A DNA stretch of 64,000 bases. It comes from PRS1 sp965250265 (GTDB lineage: Bacteria > Bacteroidota > Bacteroidia > Flavobacteriales > Flavobacteriaceae). The notes under the pieces were generated by a model. The model was not told the DNA's origin, searched no databases, and worked only from the letters and a program-made list of their open reading frames with translations. The stretch spans positions 62,001 to 126,000 of the forward strand of contig CBDFNO010000012.1 in NCBI GenBank assembly GCA_965250265.1, in the 5' to 3' direction. The position numbers and the translations under genes are program-made. Shown one piece after another: positions 8,593 through 16,338 of this stretch. Every line of letters starts with the position of its first letter. Position 1 is the stretch's first letter.

Positions 8593-11493
8593 TTGAAAAC
8601 TTTACTAGAAAAATTAGCATTACAATTAGAAGGCGAATTACATGATGACTCCATGATGAAAAGTCTTTATGCTACCGATGCTTCAGTATATAGAGAACTC
8701 CCTCTTGCTGTAGCTTTACCTAAGCATTCTGGCGATATACAAAAACTAATATTGTTTGCCAAAGATCATAATTTATCTCTTATTCCTCGTGCAGCTGGAA
8801 CGTCTTTGGCTGGACAATGTGTTGGTAATGGTATTGTGGTAGATATTTCTAAATACATGAACCAAATAATAGAAATTAATGCAAAAGAGAATTGGGTTCG
8901 TGTACAACCAGGAGTTGTAAGAGATGAGTTGAATGAAATTTTAAAACCATATGGTTTATTTTTTGGACCAAATACTTCAACAGCAAATCGCTGTATGATA
9001 GGAGGAATGGTTGGCAATAATTCATGTGGATCCACCTCTATTGTATATGGATCTACACGAGAGCATGTGCTGGAAGTAAAAACAATTTTAAGTGATGGAA
9101 GTGAAGTCGTGTTTAATGCATTAAATGATTCTCAATTTAAAGAGAAACAAAAAGGTAAAACATTAGAGTCACAAATTTATAATCAGATTAATCGTGAACT
9201 TTCAAATACTGAAACTCAAGATAATATAGTTAGAGATTTTCCGAAATCTTCTGTACGTCGTAGAAATACTGGTTATGCAGTAGACTCCTTGCTTAACACT
9301 TCTGTTTTTTTGGAATCAGATGAATTGTTTAATTTTTGTAAGATTTTGTGCGGATCAGAAGGCACTTTAGCATTCACTACAGAAATAAAATTGAACCTTG
9401 TCACTTTGCCAAAACCCAAAGGTGTTGTTATTGCTGCACATTTTGATAGTATTAATGAAAGTTTACAAGCTACAGTAATTGCTATGAAACATAATCCAAC
9501 AGCTTGTGAGCTGATGGATAAAACCATTTTACATTGTACTAAAGACAATATTGAACAGCAAAAAAATAGATTTTTTTTAGATGGTGATCCTGAAGTTATT
9601 CTGATAATCGAATTTCGTTCAGATACTACTCAGGAATCTGAAGCATTGGCATATAGCCTCATAAAAGAGCTAAATGAAAATAATCTTGGTTTTGCTTTTC
9701 CAATAATTTTCGGTAACCAAACAGAAAGCATTTGGAATTTGCGCAAAGCAGGGCTAGGGCTTTTGGCAAATATTCCAGGAGATAAAAAGGCAGTAGCTTG
9801 TATCGAAGATACAGCAGTTAATGTTGAAGAACTTCCTGAATATATTAGTGAGTTTTCTGCTTTAATGAAGGGATTTAATCAAGACACAGTCTATTATGCG
9901 CATGCGGGAGCTGGAGAATTGCATCTTCGTCCAATTTTAGATTTAAAGAAATCGGATGATGTAAAACTATTTAGAAATATTAGTGAAGCCTCTGCCAAAT
10001 TAGTTAAGAAATATAATGGTTCTTTAAGTGGAGAGCATGGAGATGGAAGAGTTCGTTCAGAATTTATTCCGTTGGTTTTAGGTAAAGAAAATTATAATTT
10101 AATAAAACGTATAAAGCATACCTGGGATGCAAATTCCATTTTTAATCCAGGTAAAATTGTTGATGCACAACCAATGGACAAAAGTTTGAGGTATGAAGCA
10201 GATGTTGAAATAAAAGAAATAGAAACAGTCTTTAACTTTTCTGAAACAGGCGGTATATTACAAACTACCGAAAAGTGTAATGGTTCGGGTGATTGTAGAA
10301 AACTCAATTTTGCAGGAGGAATAATGTGTCCTAGTTATAGAGCGACTTTAGATGAAAAAGATACAACAAGAGGAAGAGCAAATGTATTACGAGAATTTTT
10401 AACTCAAAATGTAAAAGACAATCCTTTTGATCATCCCGAAATTAAAATAGCTATGGATTTGTGCTTGTCTTGTAAAGGTTGCAAATCAGAATGTCCTTCT
10501 AATGTGGATATGGCAACTTTAAAAGCAGAATTTTTACATCAGTATTACAAGAGTAATCCAATTCCATTAAGTTCAAAACTTATTGCTAGCAATGCAAGGC
10601 TTAATGCAATGGCAAGCAAATTTTCTGGATTTCATAATTATTTGGTAAAGCAGAATTGGTTTAAATCAGCTCTTGGAATTGCAAAAAAACGATCACTTCC
10701 AACATTACATTCTAAAACTTTAAGACAATGGTTTAAAAAATATGTCCAAAACAAATATGATAGAAAATTATATCTATTTTGCGATGAATATACTAACTAT
10801 TATGATGTTGAACTTGGAATAAAATCCATCAAGCTTCTTAATAAATTGGGTTACGAAGTAAAAATGTTAAAACATGATGAAAGTGGAAGAGCTTACATTT
10901 CCAAAGGATTTTTAAATCAAGCAAAAAAGATTGCCAAAAAAAACGTAGATATTTTTAAAGATATTATTTCAGACTCTACACAATTAATAGGAATTGAGCC
11001 TTCTACAATTTTAGGATTTCGAGACGAATACCCTAATTTGGTAACTTCAGAAAACAAATCGACAGCTTTAAAATTGAGTAAAAATGTGTTGTTGATTGAT
11101 GAATTTATTTCCCAAGAAATTGAAAAAGGAAATATTTCTTCAGTATCATTTACTACGGAAACTAAAGAAATAGTACTTCATGGGCATTGTCATCAAAAAG
11201 CATTGTCTTCATTAAGTTATACTGAAAAAATGTTGGGCTTACCTTTAAACTATAAGGTAAAAATTATTCCATCTGGATGTTGTGGTATGGCTGGCTCTTT
11301 CGGTTACGAAAAAGAACATTTTGAATTGAGTAATAAAATTGGAGAGATGGTTTTATTTCCTACTATAAGACATGAAAAAGAAGAAACAATTATTGCTGCA
11401 CCTGGAACAAGTTGTCGTAATCAGATAAAGGATGGCACAAAAAAAGTAGCATTACATCCAGTCGAAATTTTACTCGAAGCTATAAAGAGATAA
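8593..11493 (+). CDS. FAD-linked oxidase / Fe-S oxidoreductase fusion
   Basis: A 966-residue two-part dehydrogenase of the YdiJ / D-2-hydroxyacid dehydrogenase type. The N-terminal half has the FAD-binding type 4 domain (PRAAGTSLAGQCVG, then GGMVGNNSCGS) and the FAD-oxidase C-terminal domain (LSGEHGDGRVRSEF). The C-terminal half has a 4Fe-4S ferredoxin-like pair (NGSGDCRKL, then CLSCKGCKSECPS) and CCG-type cysteine motifs (HGHCHQKAL and SGCCGMAGSFGYE). Such enzymes oxidise D-lactate, D-2-hydroxyglutarate or similar acids and pass electrons to quinone. The start is TTG in an ATTTGAAA context; no in-frame ATG lies nearby upstream. The 3' end overlaps the convergent methyltransferase gene by 24 bases. 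Confidence 0.88.
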   Translation: MKTLLEKLALQLEGELHDDSMMKSLYATDASVYRELPLAVALPKHSGDIQKLILFAKDHNLSLIPRAAGTSLAGQCVGNGIVVDISKYMNQIIEINAKENWVRVQPGVVRDELNEILKPYGLFFGPNTSTANRCMIGGMVGNNSCGSTSIVYGSTREHVLEVKTILSDGSEVVFNALNDSQFKEKQKGKTLESQIYNQINRELSNTETQDNIVRDFPKSSVRRRNTGYAVDSLLNTSVFLESDELFNFCKILCGSEGTLAFTTEIKLNLVTLPKPKGVVIAAHFDSINESLQATVIAMKHNPTACELMDKTILHCTKDNIEQQKNRFFLDGDPEVILIIEFRSDTTQESEALAYSLIKELNENNLGFAFPIIFGNQTESIWNLRKAGLGLLANIPGDKKAVACIEDTAVNVEELPEYISEFSALMKGFNQDTVYYAHAGAGELHLRPILDLKKSDDVKLFRNISEASAKLVKKYNGSLSGEHGDGRVRSEFIPLVLGKENYNLIKRIKHTWDANSIFNPGKIVDAQPMDKSLRYEADVEIKEIETVFNFSETGGILQTTEKCNGSGDCRKLNFAGGIMCPSYRATLDEKDTTRGRANVLREFLTQNVKDNPFDHPEIKIAMDLCLSCKGCKSECPSNVDMATLKAEFLHQYYKSNPIPLSSKLIASNARLNAMASKFSGFHNYLVKQNWFKSALGIAKKRSLPTLHSKTLRQWFKKYVQNKYDRKLYLFCDEYTNYYDVELGIKSIKLLNKLGYEVKMLKHDESGRAYISKGFLNQAKKIAKKNVDIFKDIISDSTQLIGIEPSTILGFRDEYPNLVTSENKSTALKLSKNVLLIDEFISQEIEKGNISSVSFTTETKEIVLHGHCHQKALSSLSYTEKMLGLPLNYKVKIIPSGCCGMAGSFGYEKEHFELSNKIGEMVLFPTIRHEKEETIIAAPGTSCRNQIKDGTKKVALHPVEILLEAIKR

Positions 11494-12417
11494 TTTTTTC
11501 GATAATTTATCTAAAAAAACATCATTGGTACCACAGCAACCACCAAGTATTTTTAAATTGAATTGTCGATGCAAAAATTCCATTTCATCAACCATAATGT
11601 TAAAATCTTCTTTTTGTAAGACGTTGCAATTATCTAATTCTTCAGGGCTTAAACTTGAAGCATTACTCTTTATACCTTTAAAACGTTTTAGCTCAGGCCT
11701 TTTTTTGTTAATGGGATGATTAAGCGCTAGTCTAAGGTTCGTAGGATGAATACAATTGGTCATATAGCAAAAAGGTTTTACCTCTAAATGTTCATCAATT
11801 ATTCTAATAGCGTCGGCAATAGATGTACCATCCAATAGACAACCATTTTTTCGAAGCATGAAGCTAATAATGTAGGGTAAGTTAGTTGTAGACATGGCCT
11901 TTGCCATTCCTAAAGCTTCGTTAATTTCGGGCATAATGTTTGCAAATAGAAAATCGACATTTTCTCCTTTAAATTTTTGTGTTTGATCTAAATGAAATTC
12001 ATAAGATTCCTTCATATTCATAATAGCTTTACCACTATAGGCATCACCTTTACATCCCAAAGAACCACCTATAAATATATTTTTTGAATATTCTTTATAA
12101 CTAGATCTAATAGTATTAAGGAATTCACAAGCATCAGAAACCATATTTAGATGACCGAATTTAGATTTTTTTTGAATTTCTGTACTCATCCTTGTTGTAG
12201 GTGTCATAACAAGAATTGGCAAATCATAATCACTAGCTATATTTAAATATTGTCTGTAAAAAGATTCTAAAAGTTCTGGGTATTTATAGATTAATTCTGA
12301 AGATTCAAGTTGATTGTGGTCAATATTTAAAGAGAATTCACGTTTCATCCGTTCAAGAAAAGGTCCTCCAGTTAAAATAACTGGTGAAGCATTAAATATG
12401 GTTTCAAATTTTGTCAA
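11470..12417 (-). CDS. Homocysteine S-methyltransferase family protein
   Basis: A 315-residue Pfam S-methyl_trans protein. The zinc ligands are present as a cysteine in YMTNCIHP and the C-terminal pair in LGGCCGTND. The start (VILTGGPFLERM) is the usual strand-loop beginning of the barrel, and IGGSLGCKGDAYSG is a conserved inner strand. The family transfers methyl groups from S-methylmethionine, betaine or SAM to homocysteine. The gene follows a PAPS-reductase-like gene after 22 bases on the same strand, so it is probably part of a sulfur amino-acid unit. The methyl donor cannot be told from sequence. Confidence 0.85.
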   Translation of the reverse strand: MTKFETIFNASPVILTGGPFLERMKREFSLNIDHNQLESSELIYKYPELLESFYRQYLNIASDYDLPILVMTPTTRMSTEIQKKSKFGHLNMVSDACEFLNTIRSSYKEYSKNIFIGGSLGCKGDAYSGKAIMNMKESYEFHLDQTQKFKGENVDFLFANIMPEINEALGMAKAMSTTNLPYIISFMLRKNGCLLDGTSIADAIRIIDEHLEVKPFCYMTNCIHPTNLRLALNHPINKKRPELKRFKGIKSNASSLSPEELDNCNVLQKEDFNIMVDEMEFLHRQFNLKILGGCCGTNDVFLDKLSKKLSLYSFE

Positions 12418-12439
12418 ACTCTTATTTATTTTTTATAAT

Positions 12440-13060
12440 TTATTGAAGGTGTAAACCACATTCTCTATTAGTTAATACCTTGGTTACATCAAAATAAGTT
12501 TCATTTTTTGGCAAACTAAAGTCCTCTAAATAATTGTCTAATTCTTTATCAGTCCAATAATAAAAAGGGCTCACTTTTAATATCCCATCTTTACTATAAC
12601 TTAATATATTTTTTGAGCTTCTGTATTCAGTTTGTCTTTTTCTTATATTGGTGAACCAAACATCTGGGTTATGTTCTTGAATAGCTCTTCTAAAAGGTTC
12701 TAATTTTACAATTTCTGTAAACTCATCAAGTTTTGGATTATTAATTGTTGATAAACCCATGGTAGCATCAGTTGAGGTTTTACTATTTAAAGGTTTATAG
12801 ACATACATATTAAGTTCAAATTTATCAATTAAGTTAGTTGCATGTTGTAATGTTTCTTCGGTATTATAACCAGTATCACACCAAATAACATTAATTTTCT
12901 TGTCCTTATTAAAAAAGGCATTCAAAATAACTGCAGAATACTTACCAAAGCTAGTAGTAAGATATCTTTTTTTTGATAAAGAAAGTGCCCAATCAATAAT
13001 TTCTTCAGGTTTTTTATTCTTTAATTTCTTGTTTAAATATTTTAAATTTAATGTTGTCAT
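12440..13060 (-). CDS. PAPS reductase-like protein (CysH family)
   Basis: A 206-residue PP-loop protein. The phosphate loop is TTSFGKYSAVIL, the reductase form of the SGGKDS motif. It is followed by VIWCDTGYNTEET, the conserved WFTNIRKRQTEYR and the catalytic ECGLH near the C-terminus. The extra CC and CxxC cysteines that bind a 4Fe-4S cluster in APS reductases are absent, so PAPS is the likelier substrate. The protein ends only two residues after ECGLH, shorter than the E. coli enzyme but with the active site intact. It is upstream of the homocysteine methyltransferase gene in the same unit. No cysN/D/J/I genes are in the window. Confidence 0.82.
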   Translation of the reverse strand: MTTLNLKYLNKKLKNKKPEEIIDWALSLSKKRYLTTSFGKYSAVILNAFFNKDKKINVIWCDTGYNTEETLQHATNLIDKFELNMYVYKPLNSKTSTDATMGLSTINNPKLDEFTEIVKLEPFRRAIQEHNPDVWFTNIRKRQTEYRSSKNILSYSKDGILKVSPFYYWTDKELDNYLEDFSLPKNETYFDVTKVLTNRECGLHLQ

Positions 13061-13103
13061 GTTTTGATATTATAAATAATAAGTAATTATTTCTTAAAAA
13101 AAA

Positions 13104-13158
13104 GTAAGTTTTATGAAAAGCTTGTTATCAATAAGCTGTCTAGATTCATAAAACTTAC
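13104..13158 (-). terminator. Long hairpin terminator downstream of peroxiredoxin remnant
   Basis: Arms GTAAGTTTTATGAA (13104-13117) and TTCATAAAACTTAC (13145-13158) pair perfectly over 14 bp, and an inner AGCTT/AAGCT pair shortens the loop. On the minus strand the stem is followed by a run of eight T. This ends transcription coming from the OsmC operon before the cysH-like gene. Confidence 0.8.
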
Positions 13159-13173
13159 CTTCCTTATAATCTA

Positions 13174-13311
13174 TTAATTCCAGTTTGGTTGAGGAGTAAG
13201 CCTTAAATATGGTTTTACTTCGGTATAACCTTTAGGAAATAATGAATGTATTTCTTCATTAGTTATAGATGGTACAATAACACAATCGTCTCCATTATTC
13301 CAATTGGCAGG
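13174..13311 (-). pseudogene. C-terminal remnant of a 1-Cys peroxiredoxin
   Basis: The minus strand encodes PANWNNGDDCVIVPSITNEE, then IHSLFPKGYTEVKPYLRLTP and QPNWN before a TAA. This is the conserved C-terminus of Prx6/AhpC-type 1-Cys peroxiredoxins, where P-x-x-W-x-x-G-D/E-D-V-V-V-P is followed by LFPKG and the PYLRLTPQP tail. An in-frame stop lies directly upstream (13312), and the roughly 165 residues carrying the active-site cysteine are missing. The fragment lies at the end of a thiol/sulfur operon and retains its terminator, so it is the tail of a lost last gene of that operon. Family recognition from a 45-residue tail is strong because the motif is so conserved. Confidence 0.82.
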
Positions 13312-13393
13312 CTAGAAAATTTTGATAAAAAAATCTAATCTGCATTTCTATAATATTAGTTAATCAATCTGACTAACCAAAATTTGAAATTGT

Positions 13394-14104
13394 TTAACCT
13401 AGACTTGCGTCTATGTATGCAATCTTATTTTCTGCTAATCGTCCAAGAGCCCAAACTCCAGAAGGAGCTGCTTCAATACCCGGAAGTGTACCTTTTACAA
13501 AGTCTTTATACACTATTTCTGGATCAACACCTTCTTTTTGACCTACAAATTGAGAGTATACCTTACGAGCCATATCACAAACAAAAAATTTCGCTCCTTT
13601 TTCTTGTAATCCCTTTATTCCCGCTAATCCTGGTATTGGAAAAACGCCTTCTTCTGGAGTATAATAAGGGTTTCGTAAAGCTGGTTTATTAGTAATTGGG
13701 TCATTAAATCCTAAAAACTCACCGAGATTGTATTTCTTAATCGTAGCATCATCCATTGCGAAAATCATTCCATGATGCCTTAAAACATTAAGTACTCCTA
13801 GATCACTTTCTGATGTTCCAGTTTCCTTATTAGTAATGTAATAAACATTGGACCACATAAGGCCCCAAGGGTTTACAGATGACATATCATATGCCAATGG
13901 GTGTGCGCTTTTACCTAATCTTTTTAAGATTGTATCTAACACTTCCCCATTACTTGATAAACTGTCTAAATTAATTGCCAGTTTATTAGATCCAACATGA
14001 GCTTGAATAGCTTGTGGTACCAGGGTTAACCCAGCAACAGCTACAGCTCCTGATGTAAGTTGACTAATAAATTTTCTTCTTGTGTTTTGATCATTTGTTT
14101 TCAT
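13394..14104 (-). CDS. Tat-exported DsrE-like protein
   Basis: A 236-residue protein with a twin-arginine signal (NTRRKFISQLTSGAVAVAGL), which implies folded export to the periplasm. The mature part follows the DsrE/DsrF-like alpha/beta layout: a first strand after a linker (YDMSSVNPWGLMWSNVYYI), LGVLNVLRHHGMIFAMDD, then a single cysteine in GAKFFVCDMARK at about residue 175, the position of the sulfur-carrying cysteine in this superfamily. It is probably the last intact gene of the OsmC operon; the truncated peroxiredoxin follows. A role in periplasmic sulfane-sulfur handling is inferred from fold and neighbours. Confidence 0.65.
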   Translation of the reverse strand: MKTNDQNTRRKFISQLTSGAVAVAGLTLVPQAIQAHVGSNKLAINLDSLSSNGEVLDTILKRLGKSAHPLAYDMSSVNPWGLMWSNVYYITNKETGTSESDLGVLNVLRHHGMIFAMDDATIKKYNLGEFLGFNDPITNKPALRNPYYTPEEGVFPIPGLAGIKGLQEKGAKFFVCDMARKVYSQFVGQKEGVDPEIVYKDFVKGTLPGIEAAPSGVWALGRLAENKIAYIDASLG

Positions 14105-14144
14105 AATATTTGATTTTAGTTGTTAATAATAAATTAGAATTTGA

Positions 14145-14987
14145 TTATTTCTTTAAATACATTTTGTTTTCAGGCTTTATACCACAACAGATTACAAATT
14201 CACCAGGTATTTCGTATCCATTAGTTGTTTTATAGGGTTGAATAGATTTTATATACTCGTTTCTAGCTTCGCTTCTGGTTTTGGTATCAAATCTTGAATA
14301 TGCCATTGCTACAGGTCCTCCTAAAAATGAAGCATCACATGCTTCTTCACTTGAAGAATAAATTAATTTCGTTTCAATTTTTTGAATGATGATATTTTCA
14401 AACCCAACGTTTTCAAATGGGTATTTAATTACTTCACTTTCACCTAGATTAAAGAACATAGGGCATACATCGGTATTCACTCTTTTATCCACAATGGGAA
14501 ATATATCTGCCCAGCCACATTTTTTTCTGGATCCCCAAACAGCTGTAACTGCACGACCACCTGGCTTTAGAACTCTAAACATTTCAGATAAAGCGATCTC
14601 TGGCTCCGGGAAGTACATTAAGCCAAGGGCACAAGCTGCCAGATTAAAAGTATCATCTTTACAATTCAGATTTTCTGCATCCATTCTTTCAAAATTCACA
14701 TTATTAATTTTAAAGGTTTTAGATACATCATTTCCAATATTTACCATTTCATCTGAAATATCTGTTGCCAATACGCTTCCGAAATTACCTGCTTTTTCAA
14801 TCAATCTAAAAGATATCAATCCAGTGCCTGCAGCAATGTCGACAATCTTCTCGCCTGATTGAACATTAGAGGACTTCATCAAAAGGTCATGAGCTGGTTT
14901 TAATTGTGTCTGCCAACAATTTTCATAATATACTGCAGCTTTATCCCAACCATATCTTTGCACTCTTCTTTGTAAATTAGGGTTCAT
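14145..14987 (-). CDS. Class I SAM-dependent methyltransferase
   Basis: A UbiE/COQ5-like methyltransferase. Motif I is VDIAAGTGLISFRL, the acidic end of strand 2 is ATDISDEM, motif post-I is MDAENLNC, and the family signature MFRVLKPGGRAV follows. The start chosen here (MNPNLQRRVQRYG, 280 residues) avoids overlap with the upstream OsmC gene; an upstream in-frame ATG at 15011 would add eight residues and overlap that gene by 20 bases. Its substrate is unknown. Placement between two OsmC genes and a DsrE-like gene suggests a small thiol or sulfur compound, for example methylation of hydrogen sulfide or a thiol, but this is inference. Confidence 0.8.
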   Translation of the reverse strand: MNPNLQRRVQRYGWDKAAVYYENCWQTQLKPAHDLLMKSSNVQSGEKIVDIAAGTGLISFRLIEKAGNFGSVLATDISDEMVNIGNDVSKTFKINNVNFERMDAENLNCKDDTFNLAACALGLMYFPEPEIALSEMFRVLKPGGRAVTAVWGSRKKCGWADIFPIVDKRVNTDVCPMFFNLGESEVIKYPFENVGFENIIIQKIETKLIYSSSEEACDASFLGGPVAMAYSRFDTKTRSEARNEYIKSIQPYKTTNGYEIPGEFVICCGIKPENKMYLKK

Positions 14988-14991
14988 AATT

Positions 14992-15510
14992 TTATTTTTT
15001 ATTTTTTGCAAATTCTACTTCACGTTTACAGGATTGAGATCTCCGGAAAACATCTAAATATGGGCTGTGTTTATCTGCTTTATCTAAAAATTTTTCGATT
15101 TCTAATGGTGATATTGGGCTTTTAATATATATTTGATATCGAATTTCTGAATAACCAGGAGGAGATTCTGAAGTAGCAAATAAACCACCATCATCATAAT
15201 CTGCTTCTATTCTTATTTCTAGACTATCAATAATGATGTCTAGTTTTGATGCCCACATCATATATCCGGTTGCTAAACAGCTGCCAAGAGCAGCACGCCC
15301 TAAAACGCCAGGCGTTGGTGCACTTCCATCGCCTCCAAGTTGTTCTGGCATATCTGTTTTAAGTTCCCATTTCCCTTCTTTAATCTCGCATGTTAAACCA
15401 TCAATAATACGGATAATAGATACTCCAGTTCCAAATCCTAATGTCGGCCTTAGTGTTAGTGCCTTTTCATTTCTTTCGAATCTATTTTTAATTACTTTTT
15501 GTGCTTCCAT
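14992..15510 (-). CDS. OsmC family protein with both cysteines
   Basis: A 172-residue OsmC/Ohr-fold protein. The first cysteine is in the helix LGSCLATGYMM and a second lies in the C-terminal RRSQSCKREV. OsmC proteins reduce organic hydroperoxides or persulfide-type substrates with two cysteines. It lies 11 bases downstream of another OsmC gene and just upstream of the methyltransferase gene, all on the same strand and apparently under the sigma-54 promoter near 16120. Confidence 0.82.
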   Translation of the reverse strand: MEAQKVIKNRFERNEKALTLRPTLGFGTGVSIIRIIDGLTCEIKEGKWELKTDMPEQLGGDGSAPTPGVLGRAALGSCLATGYMMWASKLDIIIDSLEIRIEADYDDGGLFATSESPPGYSEIRYQIYIKSPISPLEIEKFLDKADKHSPYLDVFRRSQSCKREVEFAKNKK

Positions 15511-15521
15511 TTTTTTAAGTT

Positions 15522-16073
15522 TTACTTTACTATTTCTACTGAAACAGGAGTAGGGTTGGTTAGCATATCTAACACAGGAGAATATTTTACTAAATTTTCT
15601 AATTGCTCTGCCGAGGCGTCAGATTTTACTTTAAATTTTATTTTAATGCCATCAAACCCTTTTCTTACTTCAGAATCTAATCCTAAGAAGCCATGAAAAT
15701 CGACTCCACCTTCCAAAGTAGATGACATGCCTTGAATATCGATGCCATTTGCAGCAGCATGATATGTTATAGCAGCTGTTAAACAAGAACCTAAGGCGTG
15801 AAGGATTACCTCTTGAGGTGTGGCAGCATGGTTATTTCCTAATAATACATTTGGTTGATCACATTCCATAGTGAAAATTTCTTGACGAGATTTGTCTTCG
15901 GTACCAATACCATAAAAACCTTTAATACTAGAAACGCAATGTCCACCATCAATCCAGTTGTTATTTGCTCTGAATTCGAATTTTGCTAATTCTGAATTTT
16001 CTTGAACTGCTCCAATAGTTTCTACTAATTGATCTACATTTACTCCGTTTTTAATATTTGCTGCCATACTCAT
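15522..16073 (-). CDS. OsmC family protein, first gene of sigma-54 operon
   Basis: An OsmC-fold protein of 183 residues from the chosen start MSMAANIKNGVNVDQLVETI. One conserved cysteine is seen in ALGSCLTAAITYHAA. The second cysteine seen in the paralogue downstream is absent (NPTPVSVEIVK at that end), so the two proteins may differ in chemistry. The frame is open further upstream to 16160, but that ATG lies upstream of the sigma-54 promoter at 16120-16135, so 16073 (or 16067) is much more likely. First gene of an operon running OsmC, OsmC, methyltransferase, DsrE-like, peroxiredoxin remnant. Confidence 0.82.
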   Translation of the reverse strand: MSMAANIKNGVNVDQLVETIGAVQENSELAKFEFRANNNWIDGGHCVSSIKGFYGIGTEDKSRQEIFTMECDQPNVLLGNNHAATPQEVILHALGSCLTAAITYHAAANGIDIQGMSSTLEGGVDFHGFLGLDSEVRKGFDGIKIKFKVKSDASAEQLENLVKYSPVLDMLTNPTPVSVEIVK

Positions 16074-16119
16074 TTTGTATAATTTCAAATTGTTATTAAT
16101 TTTTGATTGGTTGATATAA

Positions 16120-16135
16120 AGCCATTGGCGTGCCA
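16120..16135 (-). promoter_or_regulatory. Sigma-54 (-24/-12) promoter
   Basis: Minus-strand TGGCACGCCAATGGCT matches the sigma-54 consensus TGGCACG-N4-TTGCT with one mismatch. It keeps the invariant GG and GC dinucleotides exactly 10 bases apart. Transcription would start near 16109, giving a leader of about 35 bases before the OsmC start at 16073. A sigma-54 activator gene lies immediately upstream, which strongly supports the call. Confidence 0.85.
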
Positions 16136-16194
16136 AACAATATAAATAGTTGATACACAATTTAATAAACTCATTTTTGAATAAAATATATATT

Positions 16195-16270
16195 ACGATA
16201 TTTCGTTAAGTAACGATATGTCGTTCATAAAATTATGAAATTTCGTTTGTTTTGGAAGTGACGATAAGTT
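16195..16270. promoter_or_regulatory. Cluster of ACGA-N4-TCGT palindromes, candidate enhancer sites
   Basis: Two exact palindromes, ACGATATTTCGT (16195-16206) and AACGATATGTCGTT (16212-16225), have centres 18 bp apart. A degenerate copy ATGAAATTTCGT follows at 16235-16246 and a half-site ACGATA at 16261-16266. They lie about 60-135 bp upstream of the sigma-54 promoter, the usual place for binding sites of a bacterial enhancer-binding protein. The neighbouring activator with a Fis-type helix-turn-helix is the natural ligand; binding is inferred. Confidence 0.65.
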
Positions 16271-16338
16271 TTGCCGCTCCAATTAATTGGTCTATTGCAA
16301 ATTATTTCGAGAAGTTTATCTAAGTATAATTTTATTGT

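Noticed and set aside
9273..9548. Minus-strand frame inside the FAD/Fe-S oxidoreductase gene
   Set aside because: Shadow of the coding strand; no recognisable domain.
16073..16160. Longer N-terminus for the first OsmC gene
   Set aside because: The extension would begin upstream of the sigma-54 promoter and adds no conserved sequence.
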